A stretch of DNA of 64,000 bases. Source: Eustoma russellianum (lineage: Eukaryota; Streptophyta; Magnoliopsida; Gentianales; Gentianaceae). Shown here one piece after another: positions 11,634 to 22,599 of the stretch. The notes beneath the pieces were generated by a model, which ran no database searches, was not told where the DNA came from, and saw only the letters and a list, made by a program, of their open reading frames with translations. The position numbers were made by a program, and so were the translations under genes. Each line of letters begins with the position of its first letter. Position 1 is the first letter of the stretch. Location: assembly GCA_036186865.1 (NCBI GenBank), contig AP025062.1:31780512-31844511 (forward strand). Reading direction: 5' to 3'.

Positions 11634-11653
11634 AAGTTTCGTCCTCGAAACTT
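11634..11653 (-). other. stem-loop beside the polypurine tract, gypsy B unit 1
   Basis: On the - strand AAGTTTCG-AGGA-CGAAACTT forms a perfect 8-bp stem with a 4-base loop, then TTTTTG and the purine tract AGGGGGTGGAA that borders the LTR. It lies between the end of pol and the LTR. The same structure is present in the other gypsy copies at 19115, 32805, 48968 and 63087. Confidence 0.8.
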
Positions 11654-11660
11654 ACGTACC

Positions 11661-14600
11661 TTAGTCAAAGAGTTGAGGATACTTTTCCTGCATCTGTTCT
11701 TCGAGTTCCCAAGTGGCCTCATGTTCCATGTGGTTGCTCCACTGCACCTTCACATAAGGGATTACCCTCTTCCTTAACACTTGGTCTTTTCGATCCACGA
11801 TCCTCACTTGTATCTCTTCGTATGTAACATCGCCTTTGAGTTGCAAAGGTTGGGCTTCAAGTACATGACTTGGATCCGCCAAGTACTTTCTTAATTGTGA
11901 CACATGAAATACATTGTGGACTTGTGCCAACACTGGAGGTAATGCTAACCTATATGCCAAGGCTCCCACCTTCTCAAGTATTTCGTAAGGACCAATAAAA
12001 CTGGGGCTTAGCTTGCCTTTTACTCCAAACCTCATAATGCCCTATGTAGGTGTTACCCTCAAGTAAACCTTTTCCCCAACGTTAAACTCTAATGGTCGAC
12101 GCTTGGAATCCACCCAACTTTTGTTGCGGTCTTGAGCCGTTTTGAGTCTATCTCGTATGATTTTCACCTTTTCTAACATTTTCTCGAGTAACTCTGGTCC
12201 AGTGATGGTTCTCAAGCCAACTTTATCCCAATAAACCAGGGACCTACACTTTCTTCCATACAAAGCTTCAAAAGGAGCCATATCAATTGCATTGTGGTAA
12301 CTGTTGTTATAAGAAAATTCCATCAGCTTTACCATTCCATCCCAGCTCCCTTTGAAATCCAAAACACAAGCCCTTAACATATCTTCTAGAGTCTGAATGG
12401 TCTGCTCAGACTGTCCATCGGTTTGGGGATGATACGCTATACTCAATCTTAATTTTGTACCCATGGCTTTCTGGAATGTTGTCCAGAACTTAGAGGTAAA
12501 CCTTGGATCCCGATCGGACACTATACTCACTGGAACACCTGCAAAGTGACAATATCATCCACATATAAATTTACCAACTTGTCGAGAGAAGATTCACTTG
12601 AAATGGGTAGGAAATGTGCAGATTTGGTAAAACGATCAACAATGAGCCAAATCATGTCATATCCACTTCTTGTCTTTGGTAAACCAGCTATAAAATCCAT
12701 AGTGACATGTTCTCATTTCCATTCCGGAATTTCCAATGGCATCAACAATCCACCAGGCCGTTGGTGTTCTGCCTTGACTTGTTGACAAACTAAACACCTC
12801 TCTATAAACTCCGCAATATGTCTTTTCATTCCGGACCACCAATAATATTGCTTGGGATCTGTGTACATCTTGGTACTACCAGGATGTATTGATAGCCTTG
12901 AGCTGTGAGCTTCTTGCAAAATTTCCCTTCTCAGTTCATCAACATCAGGTACACACAATCTTCCTCTGAACCATAGGCTCCCGTCTTCTTGAATTTGAAA
13001 TCCTTCGACCTGCTCATGTTTCATCCTTTCTGTTATCTCACCTAGGATCTTATCACTCTTCTGGGCCTCTTTTACACGGTCAATCAAACTCGGTGTGATG
13101 GTCAATGTTGTCAAGACGTTCACCGTGGACTCCACTAAATCCAAACCAATTTCCTCTATTTTTCTTTCCAGTGGTGATTGTCGTGCATGGCTGGATTTCT
13201 TGCTTAAAGCGTCCGCTTCTTTGTTAGCCTTTCCCGGGTGGTAACGAAAGGTTAAGTCGTAGTCTTTCAGCAAATCTAACCATCTCCGCTGCTTCATGTT
13301 TAATTCTTTCTGATAGAATAAAGACTTTAAACTCTTATGATCCGTGAATGCCGCACACTTTTCTCCGTATAAATAATGCCGCCAGATCTTTAAGGCGAAT
13401 ACAACTGCGGCAAGTTCAAGATCGTGTGTTGGATAGTTTTGCTCATAAGGCTTTAGCTGTCTTGAGGCATATGCGATGACTCGTTCGTTTTGCATCAAAA
13501 CACAACCTAAACCATTTTTGGATGCATCGCTATAAATCACAAACCCATCAGTTTCAGAGGGTTGAGCCAATACTGCAGCTGTGGTTAATCTCTTCTTAAG
13601 CTCCGTGAAGCTTTGCTCGCATTCCGCCGTCCACTCAAACTTAGAATTCTTTTGAGTAAGGCGACTGAGAGGCACGGCTATCCTTGAGAATCCCTCAACA
13701 AACTTCCTGTAATAACCCGCTAGACCCAAGAAACATCACACTTTGGTGACGTTAGTAGGTCTAGGCCACTCAATGATAGCTTCCACCTTCTAGGATCCAC
13801 AGCAATCCCCTCCTCCGATATCACGTGACCCAGAAAAGCCACACTTCTTAGCCAAAACTCGCACTTGCTAAACTTAGCTTACAAATGTTTCTGTCTTAAG
13901 ATGTCTAGAACAGTTCTCAAATGCTCAGCGTGAGTTTACTCGTCAGAAGAGTACACCAGAATGTCATCTATGAATAACACTACAAACTTGTCCAACTGTT
14001 CCCGAAAGACGGTATTCATAAGATCCATAAAGGCTGCGGGAGCATTAGTCAAACCAAATGGCATCACTAAGAACTCATAGTGGCCATTTCTCGTGTGGAA
14101 GGCTATCTTTGCGATATCCTCGGCCTTCACTCGCAATTCATGATACCCTGATCGGAGGTCAATTTTAGAGAAGATCTTGGCGCCTTTGAGCTGGTCAAAC
14201 AAATCCTCAATTCGTGGAAGGGGATACTTATTCTTGATGGTAACTTTATTCAACTCTCGATAATCGATACAAAGTCTCATGCTACCATCTTTCTTCTTCA
14301 CAAACAAAACAGGTGCTCCCCAAGGTGATAAACTAGGACGGAAAAAACTTCTTGTCCAATAACTCCTGCAGTCGTTCCTTCAGCTCTCTCAACTCTGCCG
14401 GAGCCATTCTATAAGGAGCTATAGAAATAGGTTGAGTTCCTGAAATCAAGTTTATCTCGAACTCGACTTCCCTCGGGGGTGGTACTCCTGGTAAATCTTC
14501 TGAAAACACATCAAGAAACTCATTAAACACTGGAATTTGCTCAATAGACGGTACTTCCTGAGTAACATCCATGGCATACACTAGAAATCCCTTAGCACCT

Positions 14601-15036
14601 TTCCTTAAGGCTTTGCACGCTTGTGCAATGGACATATATACCTTCTTGGGAACCTTCTTTCGTTCCACATCTCCTTGAAACATTACCTCTTCCATCTTAG
14701 CACTCTTGAATGTCACTTGCTTCAATCGACAATCAATATTGGCATGATACTTGGCCAACCAGTCAATTCCTAATATAACGTCAAAGTCGTACATCTGAAT
14801 AGGGATCAGTGTGGCGGAGAATGTTTGTCCTTCAAACTCTAATCACAATCCCGGTACTGCTGGTACGAAACCATAATTTGATCTCCGGCCGCTTGAACAC
14901 AATACGGAGTTTCTAACCATTCAGGCAGACTACCAAGATGCTTAGTGAATCTCTTTGCTACAAAGGAGTGGGTTGCGCTGCTATCGAAGAGCACGTTGGC
15001 AGGTATCTTATTTACTAAAACCGCACCTAAGGCCAT
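11661..15036 (-). pseudogene. pol: gypsy B unit 1 pol (protease to chromodomain), multiply broken
   Basis: Read right to left. The protease (from ATG 15036) has LFDSSATHS, with Ser where Gly is usual, and then loses frame near 14850 through a one-base deletion relative to unit 2. Pieces follow: a linker and RT start (14794-14333), RT with FIDDILVYS (14307-13936) ending at a stop where unit 2 has Gln, RT end/RNase H/HHCC integrase finger (13729-12713) ending at a stop in place of Trp, integrase core with IVSDRDPRF and HPQTDGQSEQ (12530-12042), and a C-terminal chromodomain-like piece (12035-11661). Several stops are Gln or Trp codons changed by a C-to-T type transition on one strand. The order is the normal gypsy order. 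It cannot encode a full Pol. Confidence 0.92.
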
Positions 15037-15099
15037 ATCAAGTTTTACACAGAGAGTTAAACATGTAAATTCTTAATTCGTTAAGGATTTAAACTTAAT

Positions 15100-16185
15100 T
15101 TAAATGGTACCTGCTACTGCATCGGTAGCCTCCTGCACATCAGTGTCTGTCATGATATGTACACGGGCATTTGTTCGTGGCTTCACCCTCGGCTGCTGAG
15201 CCGCTTCTCCTGGAGTATTTTTCTTCATCTCCGGACAGTCCCTGATCATATGACCCACCGGTCCACACCGGTAACATGCTCTCGCAAGCTTTCTACACTC
15301 GCTGACATGATTCCTATTGCAATGTGGGCAAGCTCCCACAGTCTGTTGAACCACTGGATTTTGCACTGGGGGTCTCTGAAACTTCCCAACTGGACCTCTC
15401 TTTGGAATCTTGACCCAATGTCCGGGTCTGCCACCAACTCTAACCTCCTCTCTTAATCTCTTGCCTCTATCAAACGATCCCTCACTAACTACTCGCGCTG
15501 CCACCCTGCGAAATTCGCTCTCAACTCGAAAACACGCATCCAACATGTCCTCGTAAGTTTTTATTCCCGCGTTCAGTATTACCGACTGTATCCTTGAGTC
15601 CAAACCCCTCTCGAACTTCATCATCTTAAGGCGATTATCAGACATTATCGCAGGGGCAAACTTACCCAAGGCATGGAAACGATCCGCATACTCTGACACC
15701 GTCATCCTCCCTTGCTCCAATCTCTCAAACGCTCTTATCTTGTCCAATATCGCAGTCTCCGGCACGTAGTACTTTAGGAAAACATCACAGAACTGGGTCC
15801 ACGAGATATGTGGGGTCATTCTCAACACCATTTCGGCCCACCATTCGCCCGCCTTGCCACATAGAAGTGGTGTGGCCACATCTACCTTTATCTCTTCAGG
15901 CACTTGCACCAACCGAAAACATTTCTCCACCTTAGCCAACCAGTGTTGAGCCTCCTCAGGATCAGTACATCCTCCAAACTCCAGAACTCTCATCTTCCTC
16001 ATCTCTCCATAGAAGAACCGGATATTATGTTGCGGTGGTGGAGGAGGCGGAGGCTGCTGCTGCTGAGCAAACCCTTGTGCGATCACCGTTAGTGCATCAG
16101 TGAGCACCTGGTGTAAAACCACTTGTGGTGGCTGATTCTCCTGTCCGTTGTCAGAGTTTCCTGTGTTATCTCTTCTTGGAGGCAT
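15100..16185 (-). CDS. gag: gypsy B unit 1 Gag, intact (361 aa)
   Basis: This is an uninterrupted frame starting MPPRRDNTGN, about 265 bases inside the primer site. There is a Gln/Pro-rich segment (about residues 40-52), then the retrotransposon gag capsid domain (about 55-220, with AGEWW and FCDVFLKYYVPE motifs), a basic linker, and a CCHC zinc knuckle CYRCGPVGHMIRDC near residue 308, preceded by a CPHCNRNH-type half-finger. Length and layout fit a Tekay/Del Gag. The homologous gag of unit 2 has several stops, so this is the only complete gag of this family in the window. Whether it is expressed cannot be seen from sequence. Confidence 0.92.
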   Translation of the reverse strand: MPPRRDNTGNSDNGQENQPPQVVLHQVLTDALTVIAQGFAQQQQPPPPPPPQHNIRFFYGEMRKMRVLEFGGCTDPEEAQHWLAKVEKCFRLVQVPEEIKVDVATPLLCGKAGEWWAEMVLRMTPHISWTQFCDVFLKYYVPETAILDKIRAFERLEQGRMTVSEYADRFHALGKFAPAIMSDNRLKMMKFERGLDSRIQSVILNAGIKTYEDMLDACFRVESEFRRVAARVVSEGSFDRGKRLREEVRVGGRPGHWVKIPKRGPVGKFQRPPVQNPVVQQTVGACPHCNRNHVSECRKLARACYRCGPVGHMIRDCPEMKKNTPGEAAQQPRVKPRTNARVHIMTDTDVQEATDAVAGTI

Positions 16186-16436
16186 TTTCTCTGAAAGGTC
16201 AGCGTTCCATTAACAATCAGTTGATACAAGATGCTGTTGAAAGCTTGTAAGTGTAAGAATGGGTGGGGTATGAAATAAACTACTATCATAGAAATAGATG
16301 ATAAACGCGCTCGCACACACCCAACCCTGATCATACGTAAATTCTAAAGAATTCAGCACTTAACTTAAGGGAAAATCATATCTTAAATTGCTAAAAGATC
16401 ATGAACCTAAGTTTCCGAGATAGATCTGAAACCTAG

Positions 16437-16448
16437 CCTCTGATACCA
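16437..16448 (-). promoter_or_regulatory. primer binding site, gypsy B unit 1
   Basis: On the - strand TGGTATCAGAGG lies two bases after the end of LTR2 (…GCGCTACA). It matches the initiator tRNA-Met site except perhaps at the last base. Confidence 0.88.
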
Positions 16449-17199
16449 CCTGTAGCGCCCCGGCTCGATACTGGCATCGGAACCAATGTACCCACCATAG
16501 TCTACTACGAGGACTATGAAGCGTCAAAGCAGATCAAGCGTACGTCATTCATGACGTAAGATAAATCAGCGAAAACGTCGTAAAACTTAAAACTTCACTA
16601 CATCAATGTATCTCAAGAAATACAGCGGAATAAAATATGTTTAGTTAAGGGTCTAACATGTCCTCCAGCACAACATAATAAACATCGAGTCTTCCAACTT
16701 AAAGAGAATAATCAAAAATCTATCTACTTCCATGATCGTCATCCCATTGAGCCCACTCGCCATCGTCTTTGACAAATATCATCTCATACTCTGGCTCACC
16801 TGAAAAGGAAATGGAGTCTTTGTTCTTAGCTAAAAACATCGCCAGCAAGTAACCCGTCTATACACCTTACGGGATCACACACGACGAGTCACCAGTGTAT
16901 AAGTCGTTGCCCAAAATAAGGTGCTCGGGTTAGCAAATAGCATCTTTATAACAATTCCCCGAAGCAGATAATACACATAAATGATACACGGATACGAAAA
17001 CAAACATGTAACTAAAATAACGTATCACATAAACAGAACATAAGCTAGTCACATTTCATGCATGTCAAATCCTATGCTTCGTGTATCATGATGCATGTAC
17101 TTCTTTAAAACCACACACAGAACTCATGCATGTGACTTCTTTCGTAAACATGCTATGCATGTCATTTCATAAAACTTTTCATATTATTCGCGTAGCAGA

Positions 17200-17450
17200 A
17201 CTTTATCCCCTCTGGGTGATCAGTCTACAACAAACAGAACTTTATACCCCGTGCTGAAAGGTCCACGGCCCCATCACATATAACTTTATACCCTGTGCTG
17301 AAAGGTCCATGGCCCCATTACATATATCATATATCCGTGCTAATAGGTCCACGGCCCCATAAAATACTTTATACCCTGCTGTTGATTCACAGGTCACGCT
17401 TTTATACCCTGCTTTTGTAGGCGTGACTTTTATACCCTACGATCAAGCAG
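17200..17450 (-). repeat. TATACCC / GGTCCACGGCCCC repeat block in LTR2
   Basis: Degenerate copies of ACTTTATACCC plus GTGCTGAAAGGTCCACGG recur about every 50-60 bp. The same block occurs in LTR3 (24690-24940). In the opposite orientation, matching the element direction, it occurs in LTR D (57310-57480). It is therefore an inherited part of this LTR group. Confidence 0.75.
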
Positions 17451-17839
17451 CAACCATAGTTTGCCTTTCAAAAACTTTGATCTTTTTCTTGTAAACACAT
17501 GTTCTTTCGCAAAGCAACTCTCATGTGAAATGCAAAGTGTTCATGTCATGATGCAGGATGCTCATGCAACTTCATATCAAACATGTAGCATATACACACA
17601 TCTTACATATCAAGTACATGGTCTTGCACCTCAAACACTCCATGCTCGTACCTTTCGAAGTCCGTTCATGTCACTAACTCACTTGGGACTCATTCTTATC
17701 CTTACTTAATCAAACTTAACATCTATTCTTCAAGTACACCTCAAATACTCTTGCATTTTATGATCAAAGGAAAAGAATAGAGTTATTACACATACATAGG
17801 GCACCTAATAGGTCAAAAAGACTTCCAGTACACTTGGAA

Positions 17840-18150
17840 CGCCTACTTGAGGCGCCTAAAGTGACATGAGGCGCCTATACTAGGCGTTCGAAGTGTTTGG
17901 GAATGTGTTGGTATACATCGAATGCCTACATGAAGCGCCTTATATGACATCGAACGCCTTTGGAGGTGTTCGAAGTGTTCTGGAATGTGCTGTAACACAT
18001 CGAACGCCTACATGAAGCGCCTTATGTGACATGAAGCGCCTAATGTAGGTGTTCAAAGTGTACGGAGATGCACTGAGACTCATTGAACGCCTACTTTAGT
18101 CACCTAATGTGACTTGAAGCGCCTAAAGTAGGTGTTCGAAGTGTTCTGAC
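17840..18150 (-). repeat. palindromic repeat cassette (AGGCGCCT type) in LTR2
   Basis: Degenerate units of about 70-80 bp contain AACGCCTA, (A)GGCGCCTA and GGTGTTCGAAGTGT, with self-complementary cores such as AGGCGCCT and TTCGAA. LTR1 (10350-10660) and LTR3 (25310-25620) carry the same cassette. LTR3 lacks a short stretch of one unit. Confidence 0.8.
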
Positions 18151-19114
18151 GGTTCCAAAACTGCAATTTTCTGCAGTAACTTCCCTCCATCATCTTCCTC
18201 AATCACTCCTTTCATCTTAACACCTCAAATTCAACCTTACATTCTGATCTCCATCATCCACAACACACTACAAACGCAGTTTGATTCTTACCTCTAGCAG
18301 TTTGTATCAACCTTACGCCTTCTACTATTCCTATCTCCGGATGTATCAGCAATCTTCTACCCCATATTCAACTTACATCACATTCTTCTCTATCTCTTCA
18401 AACCTTCTACAACTCATCTCTATCATCTAAAGCAACATTTAGAAACATAACATGTACCATATACAGTATTTACAACAAAGATGACACTTTAAGGGCATGT
18501 TTATCAACAATGACGTACAACATGAATACTTTCACATTTAGGCCCAAAGAATGTGACTTTAAATCAAGCAAATAACAACAAGTACATATAGTAGAGCATG
18601 TAACATACACAATTCAACATTACTAATGTGTGATCTGAATTTTCTCTTTATAAGAACATAGAGCCTATTGTAACAAAATTTGCGTAAAGCGTATAGAAAG
18701 ATTACTTGCCTTTGTTTCTAGTTCGGCTTACGAATATACTGCAGAATTTCGGTAAGGATTGCACCTAGGTTGACCGCAAGTTCTTCTTCCTTTTCTTCTT
18801 CTTTCTCCTTTCTCCTTCTCCTCTCTGTAGGCGTTTTTTCCTTCCTCTTTCTCTGTTTTCAACCGACCTCTTTAGTCTAATGGGGAGTTATACTCCTTTA
18901 TGTAACTCCCCCATCATTTAAGTGGGAAGGGGTATTTTGGGTATTTCAGCATAATTTTCTTAATTTCACTATTTTGCTTATTTTCTCACCTCTATTTTAT
19001 CTACTCAGCCTCATAAACCTATGCATTTAATAAAATTATATTTAAAGTTGATTTCTAACTATTGAAAGTCGTACTTAAAAGTTGCGGGGTATGACATTCC
19101 ACCCCCCTTACAAA

Positions 19115-19134
19115 AAGTTTCGTCCTCGAAACTT
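19115..19134 (-). other. stem-loop beside the polypurine tract, gypsy B unit 2
   Basis: This is identical to the unit 1 structure: an 8-bp stem AAGTTTCG/CGAAACTT with loop AGGA on the - strand, just after the pol stop and before the purine tract (19097-19108). Confidence 0.8.
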
Positions 19135-19141
19135 ACGTACC

Positions 19142-22100
19142 TTAGTCAAAGAGTTGAGGATACTTTTCCCACATCTGTTCTTCGAGTTCCCAAGTGGCCT
19201 CACGTTCCGTGTGGTTGCTCCACCGCACCTTCACATAAGGGATTACCCTCTTCCTTAACACTTGGTCTTTTCGATCCACGATCCTCACGGGTATCTCTTT
19301 GTATGTAACATCGCCTTTGAGTTCCAAAGGTTGGGCTTCAAGTACATGACTTGGATCCGTCACGTACTTTCTTAATTGTGACACATGAAATACATTGTGG
19401 ACTTGTGCCAACACTAGAGGTAATGCTAACCTATATGCCAAGGCTCCCACCTTCTCAAGTATTTCATAAGGACCAATAAAACGGGGGCTTAGCTTGCCTT
19501 TTACTGCAAACCTCGTAATGCCCTTTGTAGGTGATACCCTCAAGTAAACCTTTTCCCCAATGTTAAACTTTAATGGTCGTCGTTTGGAATTCGCCCAACT
19601 TTTGTTGCCATCTTGAGCCGTTTTCAGTCTATCTTGTATGATTTTCACCTTTTCTAACGTTTTCTCGAGTAACTCAGGTCCAGTGATGGTTCTCAAGCCA
19701 ACTTCATCCCGATAAACTAGGGACCTACCCTTTCTTCCATACAAAGCTTCAAAAGGAGCCACATCAATTGCACTGTGGTAACTGTTGTTACAAGAAAATT
19801 CCATTAGCTTTACCATTCCATCCCAGCTCCTTTTGAAATCCAAAACACAAGCCCTTAATATATCTTCTAGAGTCTGAATGGTCCGCTCAGACTGTCCATC
19901 GGTTTGGGGATGATACGCTGTACTCAATCTTAATTCTGTACCCATGGCTTTCTGGAATGTTGTCCAGAACTTAGAGGTAAATCTTGGATCCCGATCGGAC
20001 ACTATACTCAGTGGAACACCATGCAAAGTGACAATATCATCCACATATAAATTTACCAACTTGTCGAGAGAAGATTCACTTGAAATGGGTAGGAAATGTG
20101 CAGATTTGGTTAAATGATCAACAATGACCCAAATCATGTCATATCCACTTCTTGTGTTTGGTAAACCAGCTATAAAATCCATAGTGACATGTTCCCATTT
20201 CCATTCCGGAATTTCCAATGGCATCAACAATCCACCAGGCCGTTGGTGTTCCGCCTTGACTTGTTGACAAACTAAACACCTCTCTATAAACTCCGTAATA
20301 TGTCTTTTCATTCTGGACCACCAATAATATTGCTTGGGATCTGTGTACATCTTGGTACTACCAGGATGTATTGATAGCCTTGAGTTGTGAGTTTCTTGCA
20401 AAATTTCCCTTCTCAGTTCATCAACATCAGGTACACACAATCTTCCTCTGAACCATAGGCTCCCGTCTTCTTGAATCTGAAATCCTTCAACCTGCTCATG
20501 TTTCATCCTTTTTGTTATCTCACCTAGGATATTATCACTCTTCTGGGCCTCCTTTACACGGTCAATCAAAATCGGTGTGATGGTCAATGTTGTTAAGACG
20601 TTCACCGTGGACTCCACTAAATCCAGACCAAATTCCTCTATTTCTATTTCCAGTGGTGATTGTCGTGTATGGCTGGATTTCCTGCTTAAAGCGTCCGCTA
20701 CTTTGTTAGCGTTTCCCGGGTGGTAACGAAAGGTTAAGTCGTAGTCTTTCAGAAATTCAAACCATCTCCGCTGCCTCATGTTTAATTCTTTCTGAGAGAA
20801 TAAACACTTTAAACTCTTATGGTCCGTGAATACCGTGCACTTTTCTCCGTATAAATAATGCCGCCAGATCTTTAAGGCGAATATATCTGCGGCAAGTTCA
20901 AGATCGTGTGTTGGATAGTTTTGCTCATAAGGCTTTAGCTGTCTTGAGGCATATGCGATGACTCGTTCATTTTGCATCAAAACACAACCTAAACCATTTT
21001 TGGATGCATCGCTATAAATCACAAACCCATCAGTTCCAGAGGGTTGAGCCAATACTGGAGCTGTGATTAATCTCTTCTTAAGCTCCGTGAAGCTTTGCTC
21101 GCATTCTGCCGTCCACTCAAACTTAGACTTCTTTTGAGTAAGGCGACTGAGAGGCACTGCTATCCTTGAGAATCCCTTAACAAACTTCCTGTAATAACCC
21201 GCTAGACCCAAGAAACTTCGCACTTCGGTGACGTTAGTAGGTCTAGGCCACTCAGTGATAGCTTCCACCTTCTTCGGATCCACAGCAATCCCCTCCTCCG
21301 ATATCACGTGACCCAGAAAAGCCACACTTCTTAGCCAAAACTTGCACTTGCTAAACTTAGCGTACAATTGTTTCTGTCTTAAGATGCCTAGAACAGTTCT
21401 CAAATGTTCAGCGTGAGTTTGCTCTTCAGGAGAGTACACCAGAATGTCATCTATGAATACCACTAAAAACTTGTCCAACTGTTTCCGAAAGATGGTATTC
21501 ATAAGATCCATAAAGTTTGCGGGAGCATTAGTCAAACCAAATGGCATCACTAAGAACTCATAGTGGCCATATCTCGTGTGGAAGGCTGTCTTTGCGATAT
21601 CATCGGCCTTCACTCGCAAATGATAATACCCTGATCGGAGGTCAATTTTAGAGAAGATCTTGGCGCCCTTGAGCTGGTCAAACAAATCCTCAATTCGTGG
21701 AAGGGGATACTTATTCTTGATGGTAACTTTATTCAACTCTCGATAATCGATACAAAGTCTCATGCTACCATCTTTCTTCTTCACAAACAAAACAGGTGCT
21801 CCCCAAGGTGATACACTAGGACGGATAAACTTCTTGTCCAATAACTCATGCAGTTGTTCCTTCAGCTCTCTCAACTGTGTCGGAGCCATTCTATAAGGGG
21901 CTTTAGAAATAGGTTCAGTTCCTGGAATCAACTTTATCTCGAACTCGACTTCCCTCGGGGGTGGTACTCCTGGTAAATCTTCCGAAAACACATCAAGAAA
22001 CTCATTAACCACTGGAATTTGCTCAATAGACGGTACTTCCTGAGTACCATCCATGGCATACACTAGAAATCCCTCAGCACCTTTCCTTAAGGCTTTGCAC

Positions 22101-22276
22101 GCTTGTGCAACAGACATATATACCTTCTTGGGAACTTTCTTTCGTTCCGCATCTCCTTGAAACATTACCTCTTCCATCTTAGCACTCTTGAATGTCACTT
22201 GCTTCAATCGACAATCAATATTGGCGTGATACTTGGCAAACCAGTCCATTCCTATTATAATGCCAAAGTCGTACAT
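19142..22276 (-). CDS. pol: gypsy B unit 2 Pol: RT, RNase H, integrase, chromodomain (1044 aa, intact frame)
   Basis: A single open frame begins at Met 22276 (MYDFGIIIGMDWF, the end of the protease fold). The real polyprotein begins upstream but is cut by a TAG. RT spans about residues 145-330, with the catalytic FIDDILVYS at 274-282. RNase H follows with YSDASKNGLG, then the HHCC integrase finger around HNSRLSIHPGST…CLVCQQ. The integrase core has its acidic residues in MDFIAGLP, IVSDRDPRF and HPQTDGQSERT. A chromodomain-like end (VRWSNHTEREATWELEEQM) closes the protein; in chromoviruses this region targets chromatin. All visible catalytic motifs are present. It lacks a working protease upstream and a working gag in cis. 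Confidence 0.93.
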   Translation of the reverse strand: MYDFGIIIGMDWFAKYHANIDCRLKQVTFKSAKMEEVMFQGDAERKKVPKKVYMSVAQACKALRKGAEGFLVYAMDGTQEVPSIEQIPVVNEFLDVFSEDLPGVPPPREVEFEIKLIPGTEPISKAPYRMAPTQLRELKEQLHELLDKKFIRPSVSPWGAPVLFVKKKDGSMRLCIDYRELNKVTIKNKYPLPRIEDLFDQLKGAKIFSKIDLRSGYYHLRVKADDIAKTAFHTRYGHYEFLVMPFGLTNAPANFMDLMNTIFRKQLDKFLVVFIDDILVYSPEEQTHAEHLRTVLGILRQKQLYAKFSKCKFWLRSVAFLGHVISEEGIAVDPKKVEAITEWPRPTNVTEVRSFLGLAGYYRKFVKGFSRIAVPLSRLTQKKSKFEWTAECEQSFTELKKRLITAPVLAQPSGTDGFVIYSDASKNGLGCVLMQNERVIAYASRQLKPYEQNYPTHDLELAADIFALKIWRHYLYGEKCTVFTDHKSLKCLFSQKELNMRQRRWFEFLKDYDLTFRYHPGNANKVADALSRKSSHTRQSPLEIEIEEFGLDLVESTVNVLTTLTITPILIDRVKEAQKSDNILGEITKRMKHEQVEGFQIQEDGSLWFRGRLCVPDVDELRREILQETHNSRLSIHPGSTKMYTDPKQYYWWSRMKRHITEFIERCLVCQQVKAEHQRPGGLLMPLEIPEWKWEHVTMDFIAGLPNTRSGYDMIWVIVDHLTKSAHFLPISSESSLDKLVNLYVDDIVTLHGVPLSIVSDRDPRFTSKFWTTFQKAMGTELRLSTAYHPQTDGQSERTIQTLEDILRACVLDFKRSWDGMVKLMEFSCNNSYHSAIDVAPFEALYGRKGRSLVYRDEVGLRTITGPELLEKTLEKVKIIQDRLKTAQDGNKSWANSKRRPLKFNIGEKVYLRVSPTKGITRFAVKGKLSPRFIGPYEILEKVGALAYRLALPLVLAQVHNVFHVSQLRKYVTDPSHVLEAQPLELKGDVTYKEIPVRIVDRKDQVLRKRVIPYVKVRWSNHTEREATWELEEQMWEKYPQLFD

Positions 22277-22519
22277 CTGAATAGGGATCAGTGTGGCGGA
22301 GAATGTTTGTCCTTCAAACTCTAATTCACAATCCCGGTACTACTGGTACGAAACCATAATTTGATCTCTGGTTGCTTGAACACGATACGGAGTTTCTAAC
22401 CATTCAGGCAGACTACCAAGATGCTTAGTGAATATCTTTGCTATAAAGGAGTGGGTTGCGCTGCTATTGAAGAGCACGTTGGCAGGTATCTTATTTACTA
22501 AAACCGCACCTAAGGCCAT
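22277..22519 (-). pseudogene. gypsy B unit 2 protease, inactivated
   Basis: Start ATG 22519 aligns with that of unit 1. The catalytic motif reads LFNSSATHS, so the active-site Asp of DSG/DSS is Asn. A TAG replaces a Gln codon near 22340 in the string before YRDCE, and separates the protease from the open pol frame. Both lesions are visible directly by comparison with unit 1 and element D (LFDSGASHS). Confidence 0.85.
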
Positions 22520-22599
22520 ATCAAGTTTTACACAGAGAGTTAAACATGTAAATACTTAATTCGTTAAGGATTTAAACTTAATTTAAATGGTACCTGCTA

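Larger units (their letters stand above)
16451..19096 (-). repeat. LTR2 of gypsy B, shared by the two tandem units (2646 bp)
   Basis: On the + strand it runs from TGTAGCGCCC to GGTATGACA; on the - strand this is TG...CA. It serves as the 5' LTR of unit 1 and the 3' LTR of unit 2. Inside it are a block of TATACCC-type repeats with GGTCCACGGCCCC (about 17200-17450), the AACGCCTA/AGGCGCCT cassette (17840-18150), and a pyrimidine-rich tract (about 18780-18850). It is the only complete and uninterrupted middle LTR of the tandem. Confidence 0.93.
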
